NCBI GenBank assembly: GCA_900547965.1
Contig: URJE01000007.1
Coordinates: forward strand, 1 to 36,809
Origin: an uncultured Eggerthella sp.
GTDB lineage: Bacteria; Actinomycetota; Coriobacteriia; Coriobacteriales; Eggerthellaceae
Direction: 5' to 3'
DNA length: 36,809 nt
A program made the translations under genes and the position numbers. The notes beneath the pieces are model-generated. The model searched no databases and was not told the origin of the DNA. It saw only the letters and a program-made list of their open reading frames with translations. Shown piece after piece: positions 9,069 to 17,959 of the stretch. Numbering within the stretch: the first letter of the stretch is position 1; each line of letters begins with the position of its first letter.

Positions 9069-10132
9069 TACAGGTTTCCTATCTCTTCCATAAGTACATC
9101 AACGATAGCGGCCTCTTCGACCTTGCGCAAGGTTTTGCCGTGGGCGAACACCACGCCAGACCCCTTTCCGCACGCAACGCCAATATCTGCGTCGGCTGCT
9201 TCACCGGGACCGTTCACCACGCATCCCATAACTGCTACCTGGATGGGGCGATGCACATCGCGCAAGCGCTTTTCCACTTCCTGGGCAATGGGGATCAGGT
9301 CAACCTGACAGCGACCGCAGGTAGGGCAGCTTACCAATTCAGGGTCTCGGCGGCGCAAACCCAGTGCGGAAAGAAGCGTCCAGCAGGCACGCACCTCTTC
9401 CGCGGGGTCGTCGGTTAAGGAGATACGCATGGTGTCTCCTATCCCCTGCTCCAAAAGAATGCCCAGACCACTCGCGGACTTGATAAGACCCTGGAACAAG
9501 GTACCTGCTTCAGTAACGCCAATATGCAACGGAACCTCAGGCATCCGCTGCGAGAGCAGGCGATACGTTGCCACCGTGGTAGGCACATCGTGCGCCTTGG
9601 CGGAAACCACCACGTCATAGAATTCTTGGCTATGGCAGAATTCCACGTAAGCAGTGGCCGATTCAACAAGCTTTTCGGGCAAGGTTAAGTCGCTGCGTTC
9701 CGCCAAAGCAGAATCGAGCGAGCCTGCATTCACCCCAATACGGATGGGAATGCCAGCTGCTTTGGCTGCTTGAAGCACCGGAACGGTAGCCTCCAGGCCG
9801 CCGATGTTGCCAGGGTTGATGCGCAGCTTTGCAGCACCGCGGCGAGCAGCTTCTATGGCCAACTCGGCACTGAAGTGGATGTCTGCGACAACTGGCAAAG
9901 GAGACTTTTCGCAGATCACCTCGAAGAAATCCAGATCAGCCTTGCGCGGAACGGCAATGCGCACCACCTCGCAGCCAGCTTCTTGCAGGCGGCTTATCTG
10001 ATTCAGGTTCCCTTCCACATCGGCAAGGGGCAGATTAAGCATCGATTGCACCACGCAAGGAGCACCGCCGCCCAAAGCGACAGAACCTACCATAACCTGA
10101 CGTGTTTTTGCGTTGGGAGTAGTATTCGCCAT
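9068..10132 (-). CDS. ispG: 4-hydroxy-3-methylbut-2-en-1-yl diphosphate synthase
   Basis: Iron-sulfur enzyme of the MEP isoprenoid pathway that converts MEcPP to HMBPP; 354 residues, the compact Gram-positive form. An N-terminal TIM-barrel region holds VQSMLN and RINPGNIGG. The C-terminal cluster domain has Cys269 and Cys272 in SCPTCGR, an additional Cys275, Cys304 in VMGCVVNGPGE and Glu311, matching the 4Fe-4S ligands of the family. The start has GGAG seven bases upstream and follows the protease stop by three bases. It sits in the same operon as dxr and the prenyl transferase gene uppS, so pathway and product use are linked. Confidence 0.96.
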   Translation of the reverse strand: MANTTPNAKTRQVMVGSVALGGGAPCVVQSMLNLPLADVEGNLNQISRLQEAGCEVVRIAVPRKADLDFFEVICEKSPLPVVADIHFSAELAIEAARRGAAKLRINPGNIGGLEATVPVLQAAKAAGIPIRIGVNAGSLDSALAERSDLTLPEKLVESATAYVEFCHSQEFYDVVVSAKAHDVPTTVATYRLLSQRMPEVPLHIGVTEAGTLFQGLIKSASGLGILLEQGIGDTMRISLTDDPAEEVRACWTLLSALGLRRRDPELVSCPTCGRCQVDLIPIAQEVEKRLRDVHRPIQVAVMGCVVNGPGEAADADIGVACGKGSGVVFAHGKTLRKVEEAAIVDVLMEEIGNL

Positions 10133-10135
10133 GTA

Positions 10136-11224
10136 TTAGCTCCAATTCCCAAATATGAATCGTTGAACGTCCTGATTGACCATAACCAGGAAAAATCCGG
10201 TAAATAGCACGATACCTGCCGCGGACATATAGCCCAGGGCTCGAAGCGAGACCACTTTACGGGACACCTTCTGGAATACCTCCACCACAAAACGGCCGCC
10301 ATCAAGCGGAGGGATGGGGAGCATGTTCATAAGGCCCAAAGACGCAGATATGATCGCCGTAAAGAACAAGAAATTCAAGAAGCCCGCGTCCAGGGCGCTT
10401 TTCGACATAACCGCGATGCCCACGACCGAAGTTGACTGAGAAACGGTTTGCGCTGCAGTTGCGGGATTGAACAATGCCGCTATCGCGCTTACCACCATGC
10501 CAAGGTACTTGAATCCCATCGCAATGGCTTCCCAGGGAGCCCAGGTGTAGTGGAACGTTTCGCCGGTTTGAGTGTTCTGAAGGTCGAGTCCCATGATGGA
10601 GTAGATGAAAATGAACACCAAGAACACCCAAAGCAGATTCATGAACGGACCCGCAAGCAAAATGGCGCAGCGCTTCCAGAACGGCAGCGTGCAATATTGC
10701 TGCGCCTTTTCCAGCTCAAAGAGCTCCTCGTTGCTGGAAATGGTGCGAGGCTGCCCTTCCTCGAAGCCGTTTTTGGCCGGCGTGCGGTACACATTGTGCT
10801 CGTCCTTGCGTCGGGGGCGCTTAAGCGAACCCCAATCGCACAACTCTTCAAGTAAATCGTAGGCTTCTTGATCGGTAAGGAACAAGTCGTGGGCAACGTC
10901 TTCCATATACACGGTGCCCTTACGATAGGCATAGCCCAGAACACGCTTCAGGTGAGGGCTGTTGCTAGGGGGAGCCATGCCGCAAACGCTCGCATAACCA
11001 CCCAACGGCACTGCGGTAATACCGAAGCGCGTTTCTCCGCGAGTGAAGCCGATCGAGGGGCCAGGCAGACCGATCATGAATTCGCTTACGCGCACCCCGC
11101 ATGCGCGCGCAGCAAGATAATGGCCACCTTCGTGGATGAATACAAGGAATCCCAAAAGAAGGGTTACCGTTATGAGCATGATGAGTATATCCATGATGCC
11201 CATTATATTTGAGCAACACGGCAC
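10136..11224 (-). CDS. RseP-like site-2 protease lacking PDZ, with insertion
   Basis: Membrane zinc metalloprotease of the M50/site-2 family, about 362 residues. HEGGHY (His31, Glu32, His35) lies in the first membrane segment and LDGG (Asp308) in the third, so the catalytic residues are present. The architecture is odd. Canonical RseP carries a PDZ domain after AGPxxN; here AGPFMN (191-196) is followed by a membrane segment and then only about 20 residues before the next conserved part. Instead, a charged insertion of about 100 residues (84-183) lies between PLGGY and AGPFMN, with a helical patch LTDQEAYDLLEEL. It sits in the normal dxr-rseP-ispG position. GTG at 11224 has GGAG upstream; ATG at 11203 or 11194 is possible. 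Confidence 0.85.
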   Translation of the reverse strand: MPCCSNIMGIMDILIMLITVTLLLGFLVFIHEGGHYLAARACGVRVSEFMIGLPGPSIGFTRGETRFGITAVPLGGYASVCGMAPPSNSPHLKRVLGYAYRKGTVYMEDVAHDLFLTDQEAYDLLEELCDWGSLKRPRRKDEHNVYRTPAKNGFEEGQPRTISSNEELFELEKAQQYCTLPFWKRCAILLAGPFMNLLWVFLVFIFIYSIMGLDLQNTQTGETFHYTWAPWEAIAMGFKYLGMVVSAIAALFNPATAAQTVSQSTSVVGIAVMSKSALDAGFLNFLFFTAIISASLGLMNMLPIPPLDGGRFVVEVFQKVSRKVVSLRALGYMSAAGIVLFTGFFLVMVNQDVQRFIFGNWS

Positions 11225-11496
11225 GCCCGCTCCAATTCATACGAACTGCAGCCGTCCTGTCAGCTAACGTACAAACGAGCTAAAAAACAACGCTCCGTAC
11301 GCGCCTTCCCGACGGTAAGTCATACGCGGCTTGATCTTCGTACCAAGCTCCTTTGCACTACCTTCCTTGCGCGAAGGCGGCAAAAACTGCTCATTTTGTA
11401 CACTCGGCAGGGAAATCCAACATTTCTGACAAGATGTGCGTTTCCTGCCATACCTCGTCTGAAACCTTCATCATGCGCAACTATTTAAACGTGCGA
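11225..11496. other. Intergenic spacer between rseP and dxr
   Basis: About 270 bases inside an otherwise tightly packed operon. It has no open frame I would call a gene (a 25-codon minus-strand frame starting near 11474 lacks a ribosome site). An internal promoter for the rseP-ispG-proS half is possible, but no clear consensus is visible. Confidence 0.4.
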
Positions 11497-12720
11497 TTAG
11501 CGGGCAGATACCCATGCGCGTGCGCAGCTACGGGCCCACGCATCAACTTCCAGAAGCTGCTCAATGCTCATTACCTGCTGAACACCGCGCGCCTCGTGCT
11601 GCGACATAACAGCCTCAACACACTCGGCAATGCCCAGATATGGCAATTTCTCTTCAAGGAACGAAGCTACCGCAATTTCATTGGCGGCGTTCATAGCGCA
11701 CGGCAAGGTGCCGCTCACCCTGCCCGCATGGCAAGCCAAGGCAAGGCAACGGAACGTATCCGTATCGGGCGCGGCAAAGTCGAGGGAACCCAACATGCGG
11801 AAATCGAGCGGCTCAACCGGAGCGTCCCATCGTTCGGGATAGCTAAGCGCGAACTGAATGGGGATCCGCATATCGGTAGTGCCGAGATGCGCTTTCACGC
11901 TTCCGTCGGTGAATTCGACCATGGAATGAATGGCGCTTTGCGGCTGAACCACAACCTCTATGCGGTCATACGGCATCTGGAACAGATGATGCGCCTCGAT
12001 TACCTCAAGGCCTTTATTCATAAGGGTGGAAGAATCGATTGAGATCTTCTTGCCCATATTCCACGTGGGGTGCGCCAAAGCTTGAGCAGGAGTAATGTTC
12101 TCCAAGTCGGCGCGCTTCTTTCCACGGAACGGACCGCCCGATGCGGTAACCCACAACTTGCTTACCTCACGGGGGTCTTCGCCCAAAAGGCATTGATATA
12201 TGGCACCATGCTCGGAATCGATGGGCATCAACATGCCAGGCTCGGTTGCCATGGGCATGATAAGGTTTCCACCCACTACCAGCGATTCTTTGTTTGCCAG
12301 AGCAAGAACCTTGCCCGCACGAAGCGTTTCATAGCTTGCCTGCAAGCCGGCAGCCCCCACCAGAGCGTTCACCACTACATCGGCTTCTTCAAGATGAACC
12401 ATCTCGCGAACCGCATCAGGCCCAAAACCAATGCTGCCTTTCGCGCCAACAAAACCCGCAGCCTGCTCTTCCAGCTCTGCCACAACAGAAGAGCTGACAG
12501 CCGTTGGTGTGCCCAGTGCCAAATGGCCCACGTTGAATTCTTTGGCTTGAGCCAGCAGCTCAGCCCCACGCGTGCCTGCTGCCAAACCAACAATTTTCAA
12601 GCGGTCGGGATGGCGACGTGCTACATCGAGCGTCTGAACACCGATGGAGCCCGTTGAGCCCAAAACAACGACGCGTCGCTGAGTAGCGACGCGAACCTGA
12701 GGAGATACGTTAGATTGCAT
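11497..12720 (-). CDS. dxr: 1-deoxy-D-xylulose 5-phosphate reductoisomerase
   Basis: NADPH-dependent enzyme converting DXP to MEP, the committed step of the MEP pathway; 407 residues, typical length. NADP-binding LGSTGSIG near 20-27, the metal/substrate motif PIDSEHGAI, SGGPFRG of the flexible loop, and HPTWNMGKKISIDSSTLMN with NKGLEVIEAHHLF are all present. The ATG lies inside the end of cdsA (11-base overlap) with AGGAGG about 11 bases upstream. Neighbouring ispG provides a later step of the same pathway and uppS consumes its product. Confidence 0.97.
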   Translation of the reverse strand: MQSNVSPQVRVATQRRVVVLGSTGSIGVQTLDVARRHPDRLKIVGLAAGTRGAELLAQAKEFNVGHLALGTPTAVSSSVVAELEEQAAGFVGAKGSIGFGPDAVREMVHLEEADVVVNALVGAAGLQASYETLRAGKVLALANKESLVVGGNLIMPMATEPGMLMPIDSEHGAIYQCLLGEDPREVSKLWVTASGGPFRGKKRADLENITPAQALAHPTWNMGKKISIDSSTLMNKGLEVIEAHHLFQMPYDRIEVVVQPQSAIHSMVEFTDGSVKAHLGTTDMRIPIQFALSYPERWDAPVEPLDFRMLGSLDFAAPDTDTFRCLALACHAGRVSGTLPCAMNAANEIAVASFLEEKLPYLGIAECVEAVMSQHEARGVQQVMSIEQLLEVDAWARSCARAWVSAR

Positions 12721-13699
12721 AAGGAATACAGCCTCCTAGAACAAGCATGATGGTACCCGTAAGGATCACCAGAAACTGCGAATCGCATCTATCGAGCAAA
12801 CCACCATGGCCTGGCATGATGGTGCCTGAATCTTTGAAACCGGAATTGCGCTTGATGCGACTTTCCACCAAGTCGCCCAAAACACCCGAAAGACCATTTA
12901 TCAGGCCGAACACCAAAGCCTGCGGGATAGACATGGTTACCCCGGGAATGAGTGTGAGCAGACACCAGAAACCCATGGCAACAACAAGGCCGGCGATAAA
13001 CCCTTCCCAGCTTTTCTTCGGGGAGATATGAGGCGCAAGTTTATGCTTGCCGATTGCCGATCCGACCAGATAAGCAAAGGCATCGTTGCCCCAAACGCTG
13101 GCAAACAAGCCCAAAATCAAGACCGCACCCCAAAATTCGGGAAGCGATACACGCAGCAGCATGGCGCACGACATGATGACGCCCGTGTACACCGCACCAA
13201 ACAGGCTTACCGCAACATCGCTGATTCGCGCGGGCTGCCAAAAAACATACCAAACAAGCAGGCTCAACACGAAGATGGCGAATACCACAACCACGCCGGA
13301 TATGCCGGATACCCAAGTAGCAAGCGGGAATAAAGCGGCAGCGCAGATTCCCAAAAACTCATTGGGCAACTTGGCATCAGAGCGCAACATGTAATAAAAC
13401 TCACCTGCGCAGATAGCGCTGAGCACCGAAAGGTATATTGCCGTAGATACCTCGGAAGCCCAAATGCACACCACCGTAAGAAGAATGTATACCGCACCTG
13501 TTGCAGTACGTACCATCAGGTTGCTGGGGTTCTTCACCTTTTCAGGCATCTTCGCTGCGGCAGCATTCTTCACTTTAGTGGAACGCTTTTCTTCACCAGG
13601 AAGCTCAATGGCGGGAAATTCCTCAACTTCCGTGGTGAGGCCCGGATGTGCCTGGGCATCCTCCCGGATAAACGGCTTACGCACACGCGTCTTCGTCAT
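12710..13699 (-). CDS. cdsA: Phosphatidate cytidylyltransferase
   Basis: Makes CDP-diacylglycerol from phosphatidate and CTP in the cytoplasmic membrane; 329 residues. The family signature is clear near the C-terminus: SRIKRNSGFKDSG followed by PGHGGLLDRCD. About seven or eight hydrophobic segments fill residues 65-329. An N-terminal charged extension of about 60 residues, rich in Lys and Glu, is longer than in the E. coli enzyme and probably cytoplasmic. The start is three bases after the uppS stop; the gene overlaps dxr. Assignment is secure. Confidence 0.95.
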   Translation of the reverse strand: MTKTRVRKPFIREDAQAHPGLTTEVEEFPAIELPGEEKRSTKVKNAAAAKMPEKVKNPSNLMVRTATGAVYILLTVVCIWASEVSTAIYLSVLSAICAGEFYYMLRSDAKLPNEFLGICAAALFPLATWVSGISGVVVVFAIFVLSLLVWYVFWQPARISDVAVSLFGAVYTGVIMSCAMLLRVSLPEFWGAVLILGLFASVWGNDAFAYLVGSAIGKHKLAPHISPKKSWEGFIAGLVVAMGFWCLLTLIPGVTMSIPQALVFGLINGLSGVLGDLVESRIKRNSGFKDSGTIMPGHGGLLDRCDSQFLVILTGTIMLVLGGCIPYAI

Positions 13700-13702
13700 G
13701 CA

Positions 13703-14476
13703 CTACACCGCCCCAAAGCGACGATCGCGCGACTGGAACTCAAGCAAGGCCTTCAGGAAATCGTATCTATTGAAGTCTGGCCACAGCACATCGGTGCATA
13801 CGAACTCGGAATAGGCAATTTGCCACAAAAGGAAGTTGCTTATTCGCATTTCGCCCGAAGTGCGAATAAGCAAATCGGGGTCGGGAATATCGGCGGTATC
13901 GAGGCCCTGCTCGAATAGCTCTTCGGTAAGAACCAGCTCTTCGCCCTTTTCATGGGCGGTAATAGCAGCATCCGCATACGCCTGGGCCGCGTTCATCATT
14001 TCCTGACGCGAACCATAGTTCACCGCAACCACCAAGGTCATACCGTCATTATTGCGGGTTTTTTCCCACGCTGCGTCAAAAGCGTCGCGCGTTTCCCTGG
14101 GAAGCATTGAGAGATCGCCGATGGTGCGAACACGCACATGCTCCTCATGCAGCCCATCCACTTCCGCCAACATGGTTTTGGCGAACAGTTCCATCAGCCC
14201 GCTTACCTCTTCCTTCGGGCGCTTCCAGTTCTCTGTGGAAAACGAATAGATGGTGAGGTAATCTACGCCGCAATCGTTGGCGCAACGAATGGTTTCACGC
14301 ACCGCTTCGATACCAGCCTTATGGCCACGAAGTCGATTTAACGCACGCTTTTTCGCCCAGCGCCCATTGCCGTCCATGATGACGGCAACATGACGGGGTA
14401 TGCGGCTCTGATCAAGCGCTTTAGGATCTATCCCCATAGGCGGATCCGGGAATATGTACTCGAGTGGTTGCCTCAT
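13703..14476 (-). CDS. uppS: Isoprenyl (undecaprenyl) diphosphate synthase
   Basis: Cis-prenyltransferase that builds the C55 lipid carrier for peptidoglycan and glycan synthesis; 257 residues. The catalytic Asp35 is in VIMDGNGRWAKKR; the C-terminal substrate motif LLIRTSGEMRISNFL is intact. GGAGGAGCGGA directly precedes the ATG. It precedes cdsA by three bases. A hairpin lies about 40 bases upstream, between frr and this gene, so expression may be partly uncoupled from frr. An actinobacterial C50-specific product cannot be excluded from sequence alone. Confidence 0.95.
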   Translation of the reverse strand: MRQPLEYIFPDPPMGIDPKALDQSRIPRHVAVIMDGNGRWAKKRALNRLRGHKAGIEAVRETIRCANDCGVDYLTIYSFSTENWKRPKEEVSGLMELFAKTMLAEVDGLHEEHVRVRTIGDLSMLPRETRDAFDAAWEKTRNNDGMTLVVAVNYGSRQEMMNAAQAYADAAITAHEKGEELVLTEELFEQGLDTADIPDPDLLIRTSGEMRISNFLLWQIAYSEFVCTDVLWPDFNRYDFLKALLEFQSRDRRFGAV

Positions 14477-14500
14477 TCCGCTCCTCCTTGCAAACCCCGC

Positions 14501-14536
14501 AAATGCAAAACACGCCCGCCAGAAAGCCTGGCGGGC
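14501..14536 (-). terminator. Hairpin between frr and uppS, possible attenuator
   Basis: A perfect nine-base stem, GCCCGCCAG against CTGGCGGGC with an AAAGC loop, followed on the minus strand by GTGTTTTGCATTT. The T run is interrupted, so it may terminate only part of transcription from pyrH-frr. Confidence 0.6.
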
Positions 14537-14698
14537 AGAATCTCAAAATAATCAAGGCGGCGAAAACGAACGAAAGCAATAGGATCAAGATTCGGCGCAA
14601 AAGCTGCCTTTTCCAGATGAATTCCTACCGCGTTATCGATAGCGCGCAGAGCGCATTCCCTGCCCTGTAGACGTCTTGCCCTCAGCAGAGTGGCAAAA

Positions 14699-15256
14699 CT
14701 AGATGGACATCAACTCTTCTTCTTTTTTGGCAAGATGAGCATCGAGCTTAGCGATAGCGGCATCGGTAAGCTTCTGGATTTCAGCCTCGGCACGACGCTG
14801 CTCGTCTTCGGGAAGACCGTCGTTCTTTACAGCTTTCTCAACGGCAGTATTGGCATCGCGGCGAGCATTGCGTACGGCCACACGGCTTTCCTCGGCGTAG
14901 GTGCGGCACTCCTTTACGAATTCCTTACGACGTTCCTCGGTAAGGGGCGGGAAGGAAAGACGGATTACCGAACCATCGTTGTTAGGCATAACGCCCAGGT
15001 TTGCCTCCTGGATAGCGTGGTCGATACCACCAAGAGCCGACTTGTCCCACGGCTCAATAACGAGGGTGTGAGCATCGGGCGTTTTGATGGCCGCCATCTG
15101 GTTGATTGGGGTCGGAACGCCGTAGTAATCGGCCTTTACACGGTCGAGGATCATGGCGCTAGCACGGCCGGTGCGAACAGAGGCAAAGTTGGAAAGCAGC
15201 TGCTGTTCAGCGCTTGCCATACGCTCTGCCGCTTTATCCATGATTTCCTTGGTCAT
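14699..15256 (-). CDS. frr: Ribosome recycling factor
   Basis: Releases ribosomes from mRNA after termination together with EF-G. With the start at 15256 the protein has 185 residues, the family's standard length; GGAAGG lies seven bases upstream. A longer frame from 15310 would add 18 unconserved residues. RTGRASAMILD near 28-38 and the C-terminal KLDAHLAKKEEELMSI are typical. It lies downstream of pyrH with a 67-base gap, the conserved order. Confidence 0.96.
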   Translation of the reverse strand: MTKEIMDKAAERMASAEQQLLSNFASVRTGRASAMILDRVKADYYGVPTPINQMAAIKTPDAHTLVIEPWDKSALGGIDHAIQEANLGVMPNNDGSVIRLSFPPLTEERRKEFVKECRTYAEESRVAVRNARRDANTAVEKAVKNDGLPEDEQRRAEAEIQKLTDAAIAKLDAHLAKKEEELMSI

Positions 15257-15323
15257 CTTGGGTCCTTCCCCTTTTGATTCGTATTGTTGCGGTGCCTGCG
15301 AATCAGGCACGGTGGAATTTGTT

Positions 15324-16055
<732 letters not shown>

Positions 16056-16114
16056 TCATTGCCTGTATCTTTGCCATATTACCGTAAAACGCGCATAGCT
16101 TGTACGCACCCCAT

Positions 16115-16142
16115 AAAAAAGGCCGCGACTTACGCCGCAGCC
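16115..16142 (-). terminator. Intrinsic terminator after aroD
   Basis: A nine-pair GC-rich stem with a GTAA loop, followed on the minus strand by TTTTTTAT. It ends the aroE-aroD transcript before pyrH. Confidence 0.8.
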
Positions 16143-16170
16143 TTTCTTCGTCATGCGTGGATTGTTCTGC

Positions 16171-16935
16171 CTACAGCCCCGCATGCACAATATCGAGCAC
16201 ATGCGCCAGATCGACAATACCAACCTGCCCAGGGGCCGATGCCTGCGCAGCAGCACCAAATGTTGCCGAGCTGCCATACGACTCGCCGGCAAGACGGCTT
16301 ACCACGCCCAAGCCTCCCATGCTCATGGTGATAAGCGGATGCTCAGTGTGGTTTTCGAACATTTCGCGCGTGGCGTCCATCAGCACAAGCACATCTTCGC
16401 GGCATTGCGGCATCAACGCGATCTTGAGGATATCGGCTCCCTGATCCTGCATCTTGCACAGACGTGCAACAATTTCTTCCTTGGGAGGAGTTTTCTCGAA
16501 ATCGTGGTTCGAGGCGATCACGAATACCCCAGCTGCATGAGCCGCCGAAATGATGCGTTCCACCACTTCATCACCCATAAAAGCTTCAACATCAATCAGA
16601 TCGACGATGCCGCTTTCGGCGAGCGCGATGTTGATGTTGGCATACACCTCGGGCTCCACGGGCTTTTCCCCACCCTCTTTCGCGGTGCGGAATGTCATGA
16701 GAATAGGTGTATCCTCGCCCACTGCGGCACGGAGCTTCTGCCCGCAATCAACGATCGAATCGATATCGTACGCTTCATCAAGAAAATCAATGCGCCATTC
16801 AAGCACATCCACTGGAAGCGTCTTCGCAAACTGCGCCTGCTCGATCATTCCCGCAGCATCAAAGCCGCATAGAGAGGTCATGATCTTCGGACGACCCTCG
16901 CCGAAAACCACTCCGCGTGCATTTACTGTTTTCAT
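16171..16935 (-). CDS. aroD: Type I 3-dehydroquinate dehydratase
   Basis: Third step of the shikimate pathway; class I Schiff-base enzyme of 254 residues. Catalytic His144 is in ASNHDF and the Schiff-base Lys171 in ILKIALMP; substrate-binding EWRID (46-50) and Arg83 in TFRT are present, as is the C-terminal SMGGLGVVSRLAG segment. AAGGAGCTCAGGC precedes the ATG. It is 22 bases downstream of the shikimate dehydrogenase gene, so the two form one operon bracketed by terminators. Confidence 0.95.
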   Translation of the reverse strand: MKTVNARGVVFGEGRPKIMTSLCGFDAAGMIEQAQFAKTLPVDVLEWRIDFLDEAYDIDSIVDCGQKLRAAVGEDTPILMTFRTAKEGGEKPVEPEVYANINIALAESGIVDLIDVEAFMGDEVVERIISAAHAAGVFVIASNHDFEKTPPKEEIVARLCKMQDQGADILKIALMPQCREDVLVLMDATREMFENHTEHPLITMSMGGLGVVSRLAGESYGSSATFGAAAQASAPGQVGIVDLAHVLDIVHAGL

Positions 16936-16957
16936 GCCTGAGCTCCTTACCTATTGA

Positions 16958-17836
16958 CTACTCGCTGTAGTCGATCCCCAGCGTTTCCTTCATATGCTCA
17001 ATCGGCATTGGCTTGCCTGTCCACAATTCGAAGGCAGCAGAACCCTGGAAGAGCATCATACCCAAGCCGTTCATCGTTCTACAGCCCGCTTCTTTCGCCA
17101 TTTCGCGAAGCTTGGTAAGGCGAGGTGCATAGATGATGTCCACTACGTTCAATTCTGGATGGAAATAGGATTTGTCAGGCACCACCGATTGGCCTTCGAG
17201 TGGCTTCATGCCTACACCCGTAGCGTTCACGAACAGGTAGCTGTCGTCCATTTCCTCTTTCAGCTTCTGCAGATCTGCCAAATCGTAGAGAGTTGCCTTG
17301 CAGCCGGTCTGCGAATTGATCTTCTGCACCGTTTCTTCTCCGCGGTGGTAGAAATCATCCTTGCGGTTGAAGATGCTGATCTCTGATACTCCATCAAGCG
17401 CTGCTTGGATTTGAATTGCCGTACCAGCACCGCCGCAACCAACGATAGTCATCTTCTTGCCAATTGGGTTTATGCCGTTATCGGCGGCTGCCTGCATAAA
17501 GCCCACGCCATCAGTAATGGTTCCTGTCAAATGCCCGTTATCGTTCACTACCGTGTTTACCGCACCGCACATCTTAGCTGCGGGTGTGAGCTCATCGAGA
17601 TACTCCCCTACCAGTGTTTTGTTAGGCATGGAAATGTTTGAGCCACGCATCTTAAGCGTTCGAATTGCCTGCACGCCCGCTTCAATTTCATCGGCGCCAA
17701 TCTCAAACGCAAGATAGGCGTAGTCGCAGCCGAGTTCCGCAAACGCTTCGTTGTGCATGGCGGGCGAAGCGGAATGACGGATTGGATACGCCATCAAGCC
17801 AATGAGTTCGGTATGGCCGGTTATTCTTTCGGACAT
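16958..17836 (-). CDS. Quinate/shikimate dehydrogenase (YdiB-like)
   Basis: Reduces 3-dehydroshikimate (or interconverts quinate) with a pyridine nucleotide; 292 residues from the ATG at 17836, which has GAGGAAGGGG upstream. Ser22 and Ser24 in HSAS, catalytic Lys73 in MPNK, Asp109 and the nucleotide loop GCGGAGTA (133-140) are present. After the second strand the sequence reads FNRKDDFY, like E. coli YdiB (NRRDEF), in which the Asp favours NAD, rather than the NRT(S) of NADP-specific AroE. The ydiB-aroD pair also matches E. coli. It may be the only shikimate dehydrogenase or a catabolic one; the window cannot decide. Confidence 0.88.
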   Translation of the reverse strand: MSERITGHTELIGLMAYPIRHSASPAMHNEAFAELGCDYAYLAFEIGADEIEAGVQAIRTLKMRGSNISMPNKTLVGEYLDELTPAAKMCGAVNTVVNDNGHLTGTITDGVGFMQAAADNGINPIGKKMTIVGCGGAGTAIQIQAALDGVSEISIFNRKDDFYHRGEETVQKINSQTGCKATLYDLADLQKLKEEMDDSYLFVNATGVGMKPLEGQSVVPDKSYFHPELNVVDIIYAPRLTKLREMAKEAGCRTMNGLGMMLFQGSAAFELWTGKPMPIEHMKETLGIDYSE

Positions 17837-17883
17837 ATGATCCCCTTCCTCAGATAAGAGCGCGCATGACGTGCCGCTCCCAT

Positions 17884-17931
17884 AAAAAAACTCCCTGAAC
17901 CACAGCATAACGCCTAATTGTTCAGGGAGTT
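17884..17931 (-). terminator. Intrinsic terminator after htrA
   Basis: A twelve-pair stem built on CTCCCTGAAC and GTTCAGGGAG with a ~19-base loop, followed on the minus strand by seven T. It separates htrA from the aroE-aroD operon. Confidence 0.85.
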
Positions 17932-17959
17932 TTAGCAATTTGTTATAAGGAAATACGTT

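Noticed and set aside
6996..9308. 770-codon plus-strand open frame antisense to proS and the U32 gene
   Set aside because: It is the antisense shadow of well-identified genes; the translation has no family resemblance and no start signal.
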